Notes under the pieces: generated by a model
Told to the model about the DNA's origin: nothing
The model's database searches: none
Seen by the model: the letters and a program-made list of their open reading frames with translations, nothing else
In this document: positions 10,131 to 17,718 of the stretch, in pieces
Layout of the letters: every line of letters begins with the position of its first letter
Position numbering within the stretch: position 1 is the stretch's first letter
Translations under genes and position numbers: made by a program
Assembly (NCBI GenBank): GCA_003569705.1
Contig: BGOU01000007.1
Coordinates: 124,001 to 188,000 of the forward strand
Direction: 5' to 3'
Origin: Nitrosarchaeum sp.
GTDB taxonomy: Archaea; Thermoproteota; Nitrososphaeria; Nitrososphaerales; Nitrosopumilaceae
DNA: 64,000 nucleotides

Positions 10131-10918
10131 ATGGGTCTTTTTGGAAAGAAAAAGGAGCAAGTAGATGAAACAACATCCGAAAAAAGCGAAGAACTGATTC
10201 TAAAAGAAGCACTTGAAACAGAAGTGGAAAATTTACAAAAAGAATTCAGAATAAAACAAGAAGAGATTGAAAACATTACAAAAAAACTACAAAGTGTAAA
10301 AGAAGAATACGATGTAGCAACAAGTAATTTGATGTCAGTAAAAAAGGAATCCAATCAGAAAAAAATGGAACTTGACACGATATATTTAGAATACAAAAAT
10401 ATCAAATCAAAAATAAGTGATGCAGATGATAAATTCAATAAAAATAAAAAATCAATTGAAGAAACAGATAAAGTAGAATTAAATCTCACAAAAATGAAAA
10501 TAGAACTTGAAAAGATTGTAAAAGAACATGATCAAATTAAAGAAAAAATTGTAGAGAGTCAATCATCTTTACATGAAATACACACACAACAAATTCAAGC
10601 ACAAAAAGAACTAGAGGAAATTAATTCCAGACGATATAATGCAAAACATGAAGCAAAGTTACAACAAGGAAGCATTACTGAAACAGGTGTGTTTACATCT
10701 AAAGAAAAAGAATTCATAGAAGGAGAAAGCGCAGAAAAAAAGAAATTAAAGGCATCATCGAAGCTGCAAGTGCCGTAGTAGGGTCATTAAAATCAAAATT
10801 AAGCATGGCAGAAAAAGAAATAGAAACAGTTCAAATTTTACTAGAAAAAGAACGTGGTGCTCATATTCAAACTAAAAATGAACTTGAAAAACTAAAAGGA
10901 AAATCAGATTCAAACTAA
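10131..10918 (+). CDS. Coiled-coil protein, frameshifted
   Basis: The first frame (to 10778) gives a Lys/Glu-rich protein that is coiled coil from about residue 15 to 180. After A7 at 10735-10741 the frame turns into an unrelated tail with a stop. The neighbouring frame continues with 'IKGIIEAASAVVGSLKSKLS' and another coil ('QILLEKERGAHIQTKNELEKL') to TAA 10916-10918. Adding one A gives a single protein of about 262 aa. The N-terminus 'MGLFGKKKEQ' is basic and could sit on a membrane. Function unknown; coil proteins of this type can be cytoskeletal or scaffolding. Confidence 0.65.
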
Positions 10919-10956
10919 GACAAATAAAGTATTAAAAAAGATAAAGAATTTTCAAC

Positions 10957-11061
10957 TTAACGCATGAAATCTACAGCATATAGTGAGAAAAAGAAGAATG
11001 CAATACCACCACCTAAAATGCCAATCCATATGGCAATTTGTTTAATTTTAGACACAATCAT
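10957..11061 (-). CDS. 34-aa single-helix membrane microprotein
   Basis: An ATG at 11061 opens a short frame to TAA at 10957. The product begins 'MIVSKIKQIAIWIGILGGG' and continues with a Phe-rich hydrophobic stretch to 'YAVDFMR': a basic head, one membrane helix (about residues 9-28) and a short polar tail. Composition is strongly non-random for noncoding AT-rich DNA. No family recognised. It is convergent with the coiled-coil gene. Confidence 0.45.
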   Translation of the reverse strand: MIVSKIKQIAIWIGILGGGIAFFFFSLYAVDFMR

Positions 11062-11182
11062 TAAATTAAAAAACAGATTATTGAATCTACTTAATCAATA
11101 AAAAATCATGATTTTACAATAACAGAATGTGCACTGAAATTCAGACATCAGATTGTTATTAAAAATAAATAGTGTAGAAAAA

Positions 11183-11356
11183 TTAGCCGTAAATTAAGCA
11201 GTGTTCGCATTCACAATTTACCTGTTGTTTTAATTTCACCAAGCATTTCTTGTGCTGACCAGCTTGACATTGAACACAAACTTGATCTATATTATCAACA
11301 CTAGTGTATTTTTTTGATTGATCAAAACCAAATCCACCATCTTGAGGTCCAACCAT
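11183..11356 (-). CDS. 57-aa Cys/His-rich small protein, probably zinc-binding
   Basis: ATG at 11356, stop at 11183. The N-terminus is 'MVGPQDGGFGFDQSKKYTSV', followed by a metal-ligand region: C27, C30, H36, C38, C48, C50, H52 and C53 ('QVCVQCQAGQHKKC', 'VNCECEHC'). The ligand spacing suggests a compact zinc site. The frame is clean and codon use resembles the neighbours. No known family recognised; possibly a lineage-specific zinc protein. Confidence 0.6.
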   Translation of the reverse strand: MVGPQDGGFGFDQSKKYTSVDNIDQVCVQCQAGQHKKCLVKLKQQVNCECEHCLIYG

Positions 11357-11452
11357 GTTTATATTTACATTAAAGCAGTATTTCTACTTCACTGAAAAAA
11401 TAAGTGCAATGGATTCGTACTTGATTAATACAGAATATGCCCATAACACACA

Positions 11453-11689
11453 ATGTCAAATACACTAATCTATGTCGACATAGCAGTAGGAGTTCTTGGA
11501 ATAGATGGTGCGGTAATATATGGAACACAAAACCAGCAAAATCACATCCCATCTGATGCAATTCCAGCAACAGAACAAGGATCTACCCCATCACCATCAG
11601 GTTTAGGACCTACAATAAACAAGGAAAAATGGCATGCAGATCCATATGCTGATGAAGCAGCAGCAATAAGAGCAAGAGCCGGCAAATAA
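11453..11689 (+). CDS. Hypothetical protein, 78 aa, N-terminal hydrophobic segment
   Basis: One hydrophobic stretch at the N-terminus (about residues 4-23, 'TLIYVDIAVGVLGIDGAVIY') is followed by a polar, Pro/Ser/Gln-rich region and a charged C-terminus 'DEAAAIRARAGK'. This layout fits a membrane-anchored or exported small protein. No family recognised. Confidence 0.5.
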   Translation: MSNTLIYVDIAVGVLGIDGAVIYGTQNQQNHIPSDAIPATEQGSTPSPSGLGPTINKEKWHADPYADEAAAIRARAGK

Positions 11690-11919
11690 ACACACATAAA
11701 ATATATTTTTTATTTTTTTAGATTCAAGTCTGTTATTGTTGATAATCCAGACATTAGATACACATTATTGTAATTGACTTTACTGAGAAAGCACTTTCTC
11801 AATTGAATTTTTCAGATCTATTCAGCATATCTCTTATTCTTAATTTTACATATTCTTCAAAGGATTTTCTTATTGATGAGGGATATAGCATATGTAAACT
11901 AGTTTACAACACTTGTTTT

Positions 11920-12111
11920 TTAGTCATTATTTTTATCAGATTTTTTTTCAGAGTTAGGTTTATCCCATAAATGCATGGTTCCACGAATCATAAAAGAACC
12001 AACAATAATTGCAACAATTCCACCTACAATAAAAAGAAAAAAATGCCCTATACTTTTGATATTAGTCAACAAATACAATATGTCTAATGTGTAATTATAA
12101 TTGTCTGACAA
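11920..12111 (-). CDS. Small membrane protein, 63 aa
   Basis: One strongly hydrophobic helix spans about residues 19-44 ('IGHFFLFIVGGIVAIIVGS' and onward), followed by a charged tail (KPNSEKKSDKNND). The N-terminal 18 residues are moderately hydrophobic. Function unknown. It sits among other small orphan genes. Confidence 0.55.
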   Translation of the reverse strand: MSDNYNYTLDILYLLTNIKSIGHFFLFIVGGIVAIIVGSFMIRGTMHLWDKPNSEKKSDKNND

Positions 12112-12149
12112 ACAAGATTAAAGAAGAGTGAAAAAGAGGTCAATTAACA

Positions 12150-12266
12150 ATGAATTGTAATAATAAGAAAATAGGGTGTTATCATGATAATGTAATTCAT
12201 TTTGAAGGAAATGGTAAGTGCCTTGTAAAAGGGTGTAAATGTGAAAAATATCAAGAAAGACAATAA
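12150..12266 (+). CDS. 38-aa Cys-rich microprotein
   Basis: ATG 12150 is preceded by GAGGT (12136-12140) with a 9-nt spacer, a good ribosome site for this genome. The product has five cysteines (C3, C10, C24, C29, C31) and one histidine: 'MNCNNKKIGCYHDNV', then 'GKCLVKGCKCEKYQERQ'. The Cys pattern suggests metal or Fe-S binding, or disulfides. No family recognised. Confidence 0.5.
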   Translation: MNCNNKKIGCYHDNVIHFEGNGKCLVKGCKCEKYQERQ

Positions 12267-12375
12267 ACACGACATTTAGAAATTACAAAGTTACAGATGT
12301 AATTCTCCAAAAACCCAAGTTAAAAATACAAATCAAAAATAACATCACATGCTAAAATCAACATCAGGATTTAAT

Positions 12376-12708
12376 TTAGAGGCAAGATAATTTTTTTTCT
12401 AATTCCAGAATTTCTTTTTGGTACATTTCAGCTTTGGTCTGAGCAAATTGTTTTTGCGCATAAATTATTGTGTTTAGCGCTTCTTTGTAATTAGAATCAC
12501 CTTCTTTGATAATATTGCAAGAATCAAGTGAGGTCAAATGCCCAGTGACTGTTGCCATTGCACCTTTTTGATTAAATTTTACAATTCCGCCAAATGCTTC
12601 AATTAACATGTATCCAGATTCAGATTTACATTTGTAGGTAACTCTACCTGTTTCAGTATTAAACAATTGAGTTATCCCTCCAGGCATTTTTGTTACAGTG
12701 ACTGTCAT
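12376..12708 (-). CDS. Hypothetical protein, 110 aa
   Basis: The N-terminal 65 residues look like beta strands ('MTVTVTKMPGGITQLFNTET', 'GYMLIEAFGGIVKF') and the last 40 like a charged helix ('QKQFAQTKAEMYQKEILELE'). I do not recognise the family. It lies about 45 bp downstream of the ferritin gene on the same strand and may share its transcript. Confidence 0.6.
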   Translation of the reverse strand: MTVTVTKMPGGITQLFNTETGRVTYKCKSESGYMLIEAFGGIVKFNQKGAMATVTGHLTSLDSCNIIKEGDSNYKEALNTIIYAQKQFAQTKAEMYQKEILELEKKLSCL

Positions 12709-12753
12709 AAAATATTGAAAAAGTACGAAGTATTAATGATTTTAGAATGATTG

Positions 12754-13269
12754 CTATTTAGTATTTGAGGCAGAAGATTCAACAGATGCTGCAAGAATTT
12801 TATCTATCTCATTAATTGCAATCTTGTCCCTTCCAATTAGTTCAAACTTTTTTATCAGAGTTTCAAACTTTGTTTCCTCTTCTACTTGCTCATTGACAAA
12901 CCATTCTAGAAATGCATGTGTTGGGTAATCTTTGTCTTTTTGTGCAATTTCAACCATCACATGTATTGCACTGGTAACTGTTTGTTCGCTATTAAGTGCA
13001 ATTTTTAAAATAGATTCCAGAGATTTGAAACTACTTGCAGGTAATTTTGTTGCAGGAATTACAGCAGGAACTCCCAAATTATTTAGATAATGAACAATTT
13101 TTATCATATGTGATCTTTCTTCATTAGATTGAGCATAAAAGAAACTAGAACCACCCTCATACCCAGTAATTTCACACCAAGATGCCATTGCCAGATAGTT
13201 GTTTGATGCGTTTGATTCAAGAATAATTTGATTGTTCAATGCATTTTGCATGTTTTTAGAAATTTTCAT
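12754..13269 (-). CDS. ftn: Ferritin (iron storage)
   Basis: Ferritins oxidise Fe(II) and store it in a 24-subunit shell. The sequence shows the non-haem ferritin four-helix pattern with metal ligands: E in 'ILESNASNNYLAMASWCE', 'SNEERSHMIKIVHYL' (the ExxH of the ferroxidase centre), E in 'QTVTSAIHVMVEIAQ', and 'NEQVEEETKF'. The frame is open to 13311, but the family start matches the ATG at 13269 (MKISKNMQNAL), giving 171 aa. Soluble cytoplasmic protein. The hypothetical gene at 12376-12708 may be co-transcribed. Confidence 0.9.
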   Translation of the reverse strand: MKISKNMQNALNNQIILESNASNNYLAMASWCEITGYEGGSSFFYAQSNEERSHMIKIVHYLNNLGVPAVIPATKLPASSFKSLESILKIALNSEQTVTSAIHVMVEIAQKDKDYPTHAFLEWFVNEQVEEETKFETLIKKFELIGRDKIAINEIDKILAASVESSASNTK

Positions 13270-13643
13270 AGTATAGGTTAATTTTACTTGATTAAAAATT
13301 ATTGCATCCAAAATAATCTGACATTATACCTAACACTAAACAAAAAATACAATCATATTTCTAATCAAAGATACCCCATGTTTGATGAAAATAAATGGAA
13401 TTAATCAGTGTAAAAATATCAATTTTAAGAGGAATGTTTTCAGCATCATCATTGACTAAAACTAGGAGAAGACATCCAAACATGTCATGACAAATTCCAG
13501 ATTATGTCTGAGATATAATACATCATATCTTTACGAAATACACAGTATACGAATTTGAAATAAATATTACAATTACTCCATAATCAAAAAATATCTTTAG
13601 ATGAAAAAATTAAAGTTAAATATTAGCAGATAATAATTTTCTT
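13270..13643. other. Intergenic region upstream of ferritin
   Basis: About 370 bp of AT-rich sequence between divergent genes. It must hold the promoters of ferritin (-) and the 99-aa gene (+). A 31-codon ORF at 13395 has no supporting feature. I see no RNA gene or repeat. Confidence 0.4.
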
Positions 13644-13943
13644 ATGCTTTTTGGAATTTTTGCGATACATAGTCCAGAATTATGTCCACTAAACAATGAA
13701 AAAAGTAAGAAAATTTTCGTGAATCTTAGAATAAATATGGAAAAAGAGATGAAAAAATACAACATAAATAAAATTGTTGAATTTTACATGTCTGTTTTAG
13801 AACATGAGTGGATAATAATTATAGATGCAGTTCATGCACATGACATAGAAAAACTATGTATCGATGTTGGAATATCATCTTTAAGCACTGTCAAAATAGT
13901 TCCAATGAATCTTTATGATGAAACAATCAAAAAATTTCAATAG
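13644..13943 (+). CDS. Small alpha/beta protein (DUF3303-like)
   Basis: A 99-aa protein beginning 'MLFGIFAIHSPELCPLNN', which resembles small dimeric alpha/beta-barrel proteins whose N-terminus reads MLF...HxxExCP. The later strands are 'KIVEFYMSVLEHEWIIIIDA' and 'STVKIVPM'. The family call is tentative and the function unknown. No operon partner on the + strand. Confidence 0.5.
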   Translation: MLFGIFAIHSPELCPLNNEKSKKIFVNLRINMEKEMKKYNINKIVEFYMSVLEHEWIIIIDAVHAHDIEKLCIDVGISSLSTVKIVPMNLYDETIKKFQ

Positions 13944-14014
13944 TAATAGAATTTACAATTATTTCTTAAACCCAAAACATTCTGAGATATAATTATTTAC
14001 TATTCCTTATCACG

Positions 14015-14611
14015 CTATGAAATATTAGATGTTTGTTTGCCCAGCACGTCTTTTTTATGTAAAATTTTCATAAAACAATCTATTGTGTGATCATTTACCA
14101 TGCCAACTGCCTGCATGAAAGCATAACAAATTGTAGGACCCACAAAATTGAATCCATGGTTTCTTAGATCCTTACTCATTTTTTCAGAAATAGTAGTAGA
14201 TGCAGGTAAATCAGACAGTTTTTTGAAATTGTTTATTATCGGTTTATAATTTACAAAACCCCAAATATATTTATCAAATGAGCCAAATTCCTCTTGAAGT
14301 TTTAAAAAGTGTTTTGCATTGTTAATTGCAGAATTAATCTTCAATCTGTTTCTAATTATTTCTTTATCATCTAGTAATTTTTCTACATGTTTTGCAGTGT
14401 ATTTAGAAACTTTAAGAGGATCAAAATTAGAAAATGCTCTTCGATACCCTTCTCGTCTCTTAAGAATTGTAGACCAAGATAGTCCAGCTTGTGCTCCTTC
14501 TAAGACTAGAAATTCAAATAATTTCCTATCATTATGTTGCGGTATTCCCCATTCATGATCATGATATTCTATGTTAAAATCATCTTTTGCCCAGACACAT
14601 CTAATTTTCAT
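14015..14611 (-). CDS. tag: DNA-3-methyladenine glycosylase I
   Basis: Tag removes 3-methyladenine from alkylated DNA in base excision repair. The zinc-snap ligands of the family are in place: C5 and H17 in 'RCVWAKDDFNIEYHDHEWG', and H175 and C179 in 'NDHTIDC', matching the E. coli numbering for the last two. Also typical are 'LFEFLVLEGAQAGLSWSTIL' and 'GFNFVGPTICYAFMQAVGMV'. Length 198 aa is normal. Single gene, divergent from a small membrane protein. Genes of this kind are often shared with bacteria, so past transfer is possible. Confidence 0.93.
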   Translation of the reverse strand: MKIRCVWAKDDFNIEYHDHEWGIPQHNDRKLFEFLVLEGAQAGLSWSTILKRREGYRRAFSNFDPLKVSKYTAKHVEKLLDDKEIIRNRLKINSAINNAKHFLKLQEEFGSFDKYIWGFVNYKPIINNFKKLSDLPASTTISEKMSKDLRNHGFNFVGPTICYAFMQAVGMVNDHTIDCFMKILHKKDVLGKQTSNIS

Positions 14612-14664
14612 ATCAAAACTAACAATTTAACATAAAATAATAGTTACTAGATTGTGAATCAAAT

Positions 14665-15090
14665 ATGAAGCTGAATCAGCAATTACTTCAAATTAATAGA
14701 AATTTCATAATTTGTTTTATTGTTTCAGCCTCACTTTCGGCAGTTGTTGCTCAATCATTATCAGAATATGAAAATCACCTTACAACTACACTCACCATTG
14801 GAACAGGATATGTTATTTATTTTGGAATTTTCTCATTTCTATTTTATTTTGATAATAAAAATAGATACAAGCAAATGAAATCAAGTTTAATTAGAAAAGA
14901 ACTAGTTAGTATGATTTCATCATTTGGCATAGGTGAAATTATTTATCTTGTAATAAGGTGGCCATCACTATACTATTTTCTTGAAATTGGCATAGAACCA
15001 TACATTGCATCACTTGTATCAGAGGTAATATCTACTGCATGTTACATGATTACAGTAACCATTTTTTTAAGAAAGACAAAGACATTCTAA
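14665..15090 (+). CDS. Integral membrane protein, four helices
   Basis: A 141-aa protein with four predicted membrane segments (about residues 14-30, 43-64, 80-105 and 115-136) and a basic loop after segment 2 ('DNKNRYKQMK'). No family recognised. It is divergent from tag, with about 50 bp between starts. Confidence 0.6.
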   Translation: MKLNQQLLQINRNFIICFIVSASLSAVVAQSLSEYENHLTTTLTIGTGYVIYFGIFSFLFYFDNKNRYKQMKSSLIRKELVSMISSFGIGEIIYLVIRWPSLYYFLEIGIEPYIASLVSEVISTACYMITVTIFLRKTKTF

Positions 15091-15193
15091 AACAATACAA
15101 CGTCATTTCAGACTAGAACTCCCATTAATAGAACAAAATCCAAATCTTACGGAATTTCATAAGAATCTTACAGAAAACAATAAGGTAGAAAAG

Positions 15194-15268
15194 CGGGCTC
15201 GGTCGGATTTGAACCGACGACCTAACGCTCCGCAAGCGTTCGCACTATCCAAGCTATGCAACGAGTCC
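15194..15268 (-). tRNA. tRNA-Arg (anticodon GCG)
   Basis: The minus strand folds as a 75-nt cloverleaf: acceptor GGACTCG/CGAGCCC, D stem GCAT/GTGC, anticodon stem AACGC/GCGTT with loop TTGCGGA (anticodon GCG, reading CGC), 5-nt variable loop, and T stem GTCGG/CCGAC with loop TTCAAAT. CCA is not encoded and no intron is seen. The third acceptor pair is an A-C mismatch, which is unusual (see findings). Confidence 0.93.
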
Positions 15269-15320
15269 AACAGATTCTGACTATATCAAATTTTTAAAAA
15301 CGTTTGGTATTTGTAAAAAA

Positions 15321-16022
15321 TTATGCTTCTTTTTCTACCTTGTTAACATAGACATAATTCATTATCAGACCTGCAATTATGCCACCTAGAATTGGTGCTG
15401 CCCAGTACATCCAATGATATTCCCAGAATCCAGAGATTAATGCAGGACCAAATGTTCTTGCAGGATTGACAGATGCACCAGTCAATGGAATCGCAACTAG
15501 ATGAATCAAAAATACCATTCCACCAATTGTAAAACCGGCCCATCCAGGAGATGCTTTTTTGTGTACAGCAGTCATGAAAATTACAAGTACTAAAAAGAAT
15601 GTCAAAATTGCTTCAACTAAAAATCCAGATTCAACACTTTTGTTGAGAAGTTCACTTGGTCCACGTTGAACACCAAAGATTGCTTTTGCTCCAAGTTCTG
15701 GTAAAATTACTTTTAGAGTGGCAGCTGCTGCAACTGCACCAATTAATTGTGAAGCAATGTATCCAATACCATCTATAATTCCAATTTTTTTAGTAATCAT
15801 CATAGGAATAGTTACAGCTGGATTGATGTGAGCCCCAGATACATGTCCAAATGCATAGATCATCAAAGCAATTGCACCACCATGTGCAAGTGCAATAAAC
15901 AATACGGATTGAGTAGTCAAGACTTCACCAAATGAAACGGCTACAATTACTGAAAGGGGACCAAAAAACACCAAAGCATACGTTGCAATTCCTTCTGCAA
16001 GATAGGCTCTTGGGTTGACCAT
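15321..16022 (-). CDS. Aquaporin / MIP family channel
   Basis: MIP channels pass water or small uncharged solutes such as glycerol. The 233-aa protein has six hydrophobic helices and both half-helix NPA motifs: 'SGAHINPAVTIPM' near residue 68 and 'GASVNPARTFGPAL' near residue 188. The spacing matches the family's internal duplication. Substrate cannot be set from sequence alone. It is divergent from the peroxiredoxin gene; the interval holds a TATA-like box for the latter. Confidence 0.9.
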   Translation of the reverse strand: MVNPRAYLAEGIATYALVFFGPLSVIVAVSFGEVLTTQSVLFIALAHGGAIALMIYAFGHVSGAHINPAVTIPMMITKKIGIIDGIGYIASQLIGAVAAAATLKVILPELGAKAIFGVQRGPSELLNKSVESGFLVEAILTFFLVLVIFMTAVHKKASPGWAGFTIGGMVFLIHLVAIPLTGASVNPARTFGPALISGFWEYHWMYWAAPILGGIIAGLIMNYVYVNKVEKEA

Positions 16023-16046
16023 TAAGCAAAAACCAATTCAATTTCC

Positions 16047-16054
16047 ATATAAAA
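16047..16054 (+). promoter_or_regulatory. TATA-like box for the peroxiredoxin gene
   Basis: ATATAAAA in the short gap between divergent aquaporin and peroxiredoxin genes. An archaeal start site about 26 bp downstream would fall near 16077, leaving a leader of about 35 nt before ATG 16111. Confidence 0.4.
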
Positions 16055-16110
16055 GATTCGGATAGATTTTGTGTTCATCAAGTCAAAAAGTAATTAATTA
16101 CGGAAGAAGT

Positions 16111-16587
16111 ATGGAAAATATCATGATAACAGAAGGAGACCCAGTCCCAAAATTTGAGATAAATGACGCAAATGGCAACAGTATAAAATCAAGCAATTTT
16201 AAGGGTAAAAAACATGTCATCTATTTTTATCCAAAAGACTTCACACCTGGCTGCACAACAGAAGCAGATGAATTTTCCAAAGATTACAAAAAATTTCAAA
16301 AAGAAGGAATTGAAATAGTTGGTATCAGTCCAGATGATGTAGAATCTCATAAAAAATTTTGTGATAAAATGGAAATAAAATATCCACTTCTCGCAGATGT
16401 AGATAAAATAGTATCAAAGCAATTTGGTGTTTGGGGTAAAAAACAATTCATGGGAAGAGAATACTTGGGAGTTACAAGAAGCACGTTTTTGGTTGATGAG
16501 AAAGGGAAAATTTTCAAAATATATCCCAAAGTAAAACCAGCAGGACATTCAAAAGAAGTACTAGATGATTTTTTAAAATTAAATTAA
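16111..16587 (+). CDS. bcp: Peroxiredoxin, BCP/PrxQ type
   Basis: Reduces hydrogen peroxide and organic peroxides with a reactive cysteine. The peroxidatic Cys is C48 in 'YPKDFTPGCTTEADEF', followed by 'VGISPDDVESHKKFC', 'YPLLADVDK' and 'GVTRSTFLVDEKGKI', all typical of the BCP/PrxQ group. The frame is open to a TTG at 16069, but the TATA-like box at 16047-16054 makes ATG 16111 (or 16123) more likely. A second Cys near residue 87 is a candidate resolving residue. Cytoplasmic; relevant to an aerobic ammonia oxidiser. Confidence 0.9.
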   Translation: MENIMITEGDPVPKFEINDANGNSIKSSNFKGKKHVIYFYPKDFTPGCTTEADEFSKDYKKFQKEGIEIVGISPDDVESHKKFCDKMEIKYPLLADVDKIVSKQFGVWGKKQFMGREYLGVTRSTFLVDEKGKIFKIYPKVKPAGHSKEVLDDFLKLN

Positions 16588-16612
16588 AAAATAATTAAAA
16601 GAGATTAAAAAA

Positions 16613-17491
16613 TTAGAAACCTTTTGGTAATGTGCCTCTAGAAGTTTTTGGTTGTTCAGGTGCTGGTTTTGCTTCAAACCCTTTTGGTAAAGTACCACGA
16701 GTTGCACTTGTTCTAGATTTTACTTCATCTTCGATAGCTTCTTGATATGCCTGTTCTTCTTCAACTCTTTGTTGTTCTATTCTTTGTAAGTAGTCTTTTT
16801 CATATTCTTCTAACTGTTCTTTCTTTGATTTTCCAGAATTACTAGAAGATGAAACCTGAGTTTGTTCTGTTCCTTTTGGCAATGTACCTCTACTTGGTTT
16901 TGGTGGAGGTGCTTGATACGTTTGAGCTTGTGCAACAGAGCCATCTACAGTCATAGATGTACCACTAAAACTACCAAACATTTTGTCTGCTGGATGATAT
17001 GCAAGTCTTGCTCTTGTTGCAAAGTACTGGTTTGATGGTTGTGTATATCCAGGTACTTTTGCTTTTTGGTCAATCCAATTTGTTGTTGGAACTTTACCAA
17101 CTGGAGCAGTTCTTCTTACAAAGTATCTGTTTGGAGCTGGAGAATAACCGGTGACATGTGCTCTATACCAATGAAAATCAGTCATTCGGGCATTTTGGTA
17201 AGCATTCTCTAACGCTGCTTGTACAGTGGATGGAGGTTGTGCTTTTGTCTCAGCTGTTTTTGGCACATCTGCTGGTTTTGTATCAAATCCTTTTGGTAGT
17301 GTACCTTTTGGTTTTGTAACTTCAGCAGGTTTTACTTGAGCTGGTTTTACCTCAGCTGGTTTTACCTCAGCTGGTTTTGGTGCTACGGTTGGTTTGGCTT
17401 CAAGTTGTGTTGCCAATTTATTTAATTTAGCTTCTAATTCTGCAATCTTGTTTTCAAGATCTTGGTTTGTGTTTGCTTTTTTAGTTGCCAT
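16613..17491 (-). CDS. GTLPKG-motif protein, long form (292 aa)
   Basis: Function unknown. Order of parts: a leucine-heptad coiled coil (about residues 9-32), a Lys/Pro/Ala/Glu repeat (KPAEV units), a GTLPKGFD motif (about 64-71), a middle domain with two similar units ('TGYSPAPNRYFVRR' and 'PGYTQPSNQYFATR'), a second GTLPKG, a Ser-rich linker, a charged Glu/Gln coil, then 'TRGTLPKGFEAK' and a final 'SRGTLPKGF' at the very C-terminus: four motif copies. No signal peptide or membrane helix. The N-terminal two thirds is almost identical at DNA level to the gene at 17719-18360. Both start codons have the same upstream element at the same distance. Confidence 0.8.
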   Translation of the reverse strand: MATKKANTNQDLENKIAELEAKLNKLATQLEAKPTVAPKPAEVKPAEVKPAQVKPAEVTKPKGTLPKGFDTKPADVPKTAETKAQPPSTVQAALENAYQNARMTDFHWYRAHVTGYSPAPNRYFVRRTAPVGKVPTTNWIDQKAKVPGYTQPSNQYFATRARLAYHPADKMFGSFSGTSMTVDGSVAQAQTYQAPPPKPSRGTLPKGTEQTQVSSSSNSGKSKKEQLEEYEKDYLQRIEQQRVEEEQAYQEAIEDEVKSRTSATRGTLPKGFEAKPAPEQPKTSRGTLPKGF

Positions 17492-17718
17492 TCATTTCAG
17501 TAAATATCATAGTGTTTATTTACATTTTGATTAGGTAAAAATTAGTTAAAATTAATTGCAAAAAGTAAATCATAATATGTAAAAATTTCACAAATTTAAA
17601 ATTGTTTTATAAATACAAACAGAGTAATATCCAAATCAAGTGTCAATCAAAAAAATTAGTATTGGATTGATCAGGATGAGAAATAATATTAAAAATAGAA
17701 AATAAAAGAATTATTGAA
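17492..17718. other. Intergenic region between the two GTLPKG genes
   Basis: A 227-bp AT-rich gap holding the promoter of the long gene at its left end. No gene or clear repeat seen apart from the shared promoter element listed separately. Confidence 0.4.
17514..17528 (-). promoter_or_regulatory. Promoter element of the long GTLPKG gene
   Basis: On the minus strand the block AAATGTAAATAAAC ends 22 nt before the ATG at 17491. The same block lies at the same distance before the paralog, although flanking bases differ. The distance fits a TATA box of a leaderless archaeal transcript. Confidence 0.6.

Noticed and set aside
10019-10354. Minus-strand ORF of 111 codons opposite the coiled-coil gene
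   Set aside because: Ser/Phe-rich antisense of a Lys/Glu-rich coil; no independent support.
11785-11800. Perfect hairpin GAGAAAG-CA-CTTTCTC
   Set aside because: Loop of two is too tight and there is no T-run or gene end beside it; may be chance.
13395-13490. 31-codon ORF upstream of the 99-aa gene
   Set aside because: No ribosome site, no domain-like pattern; within the range expected by chance.
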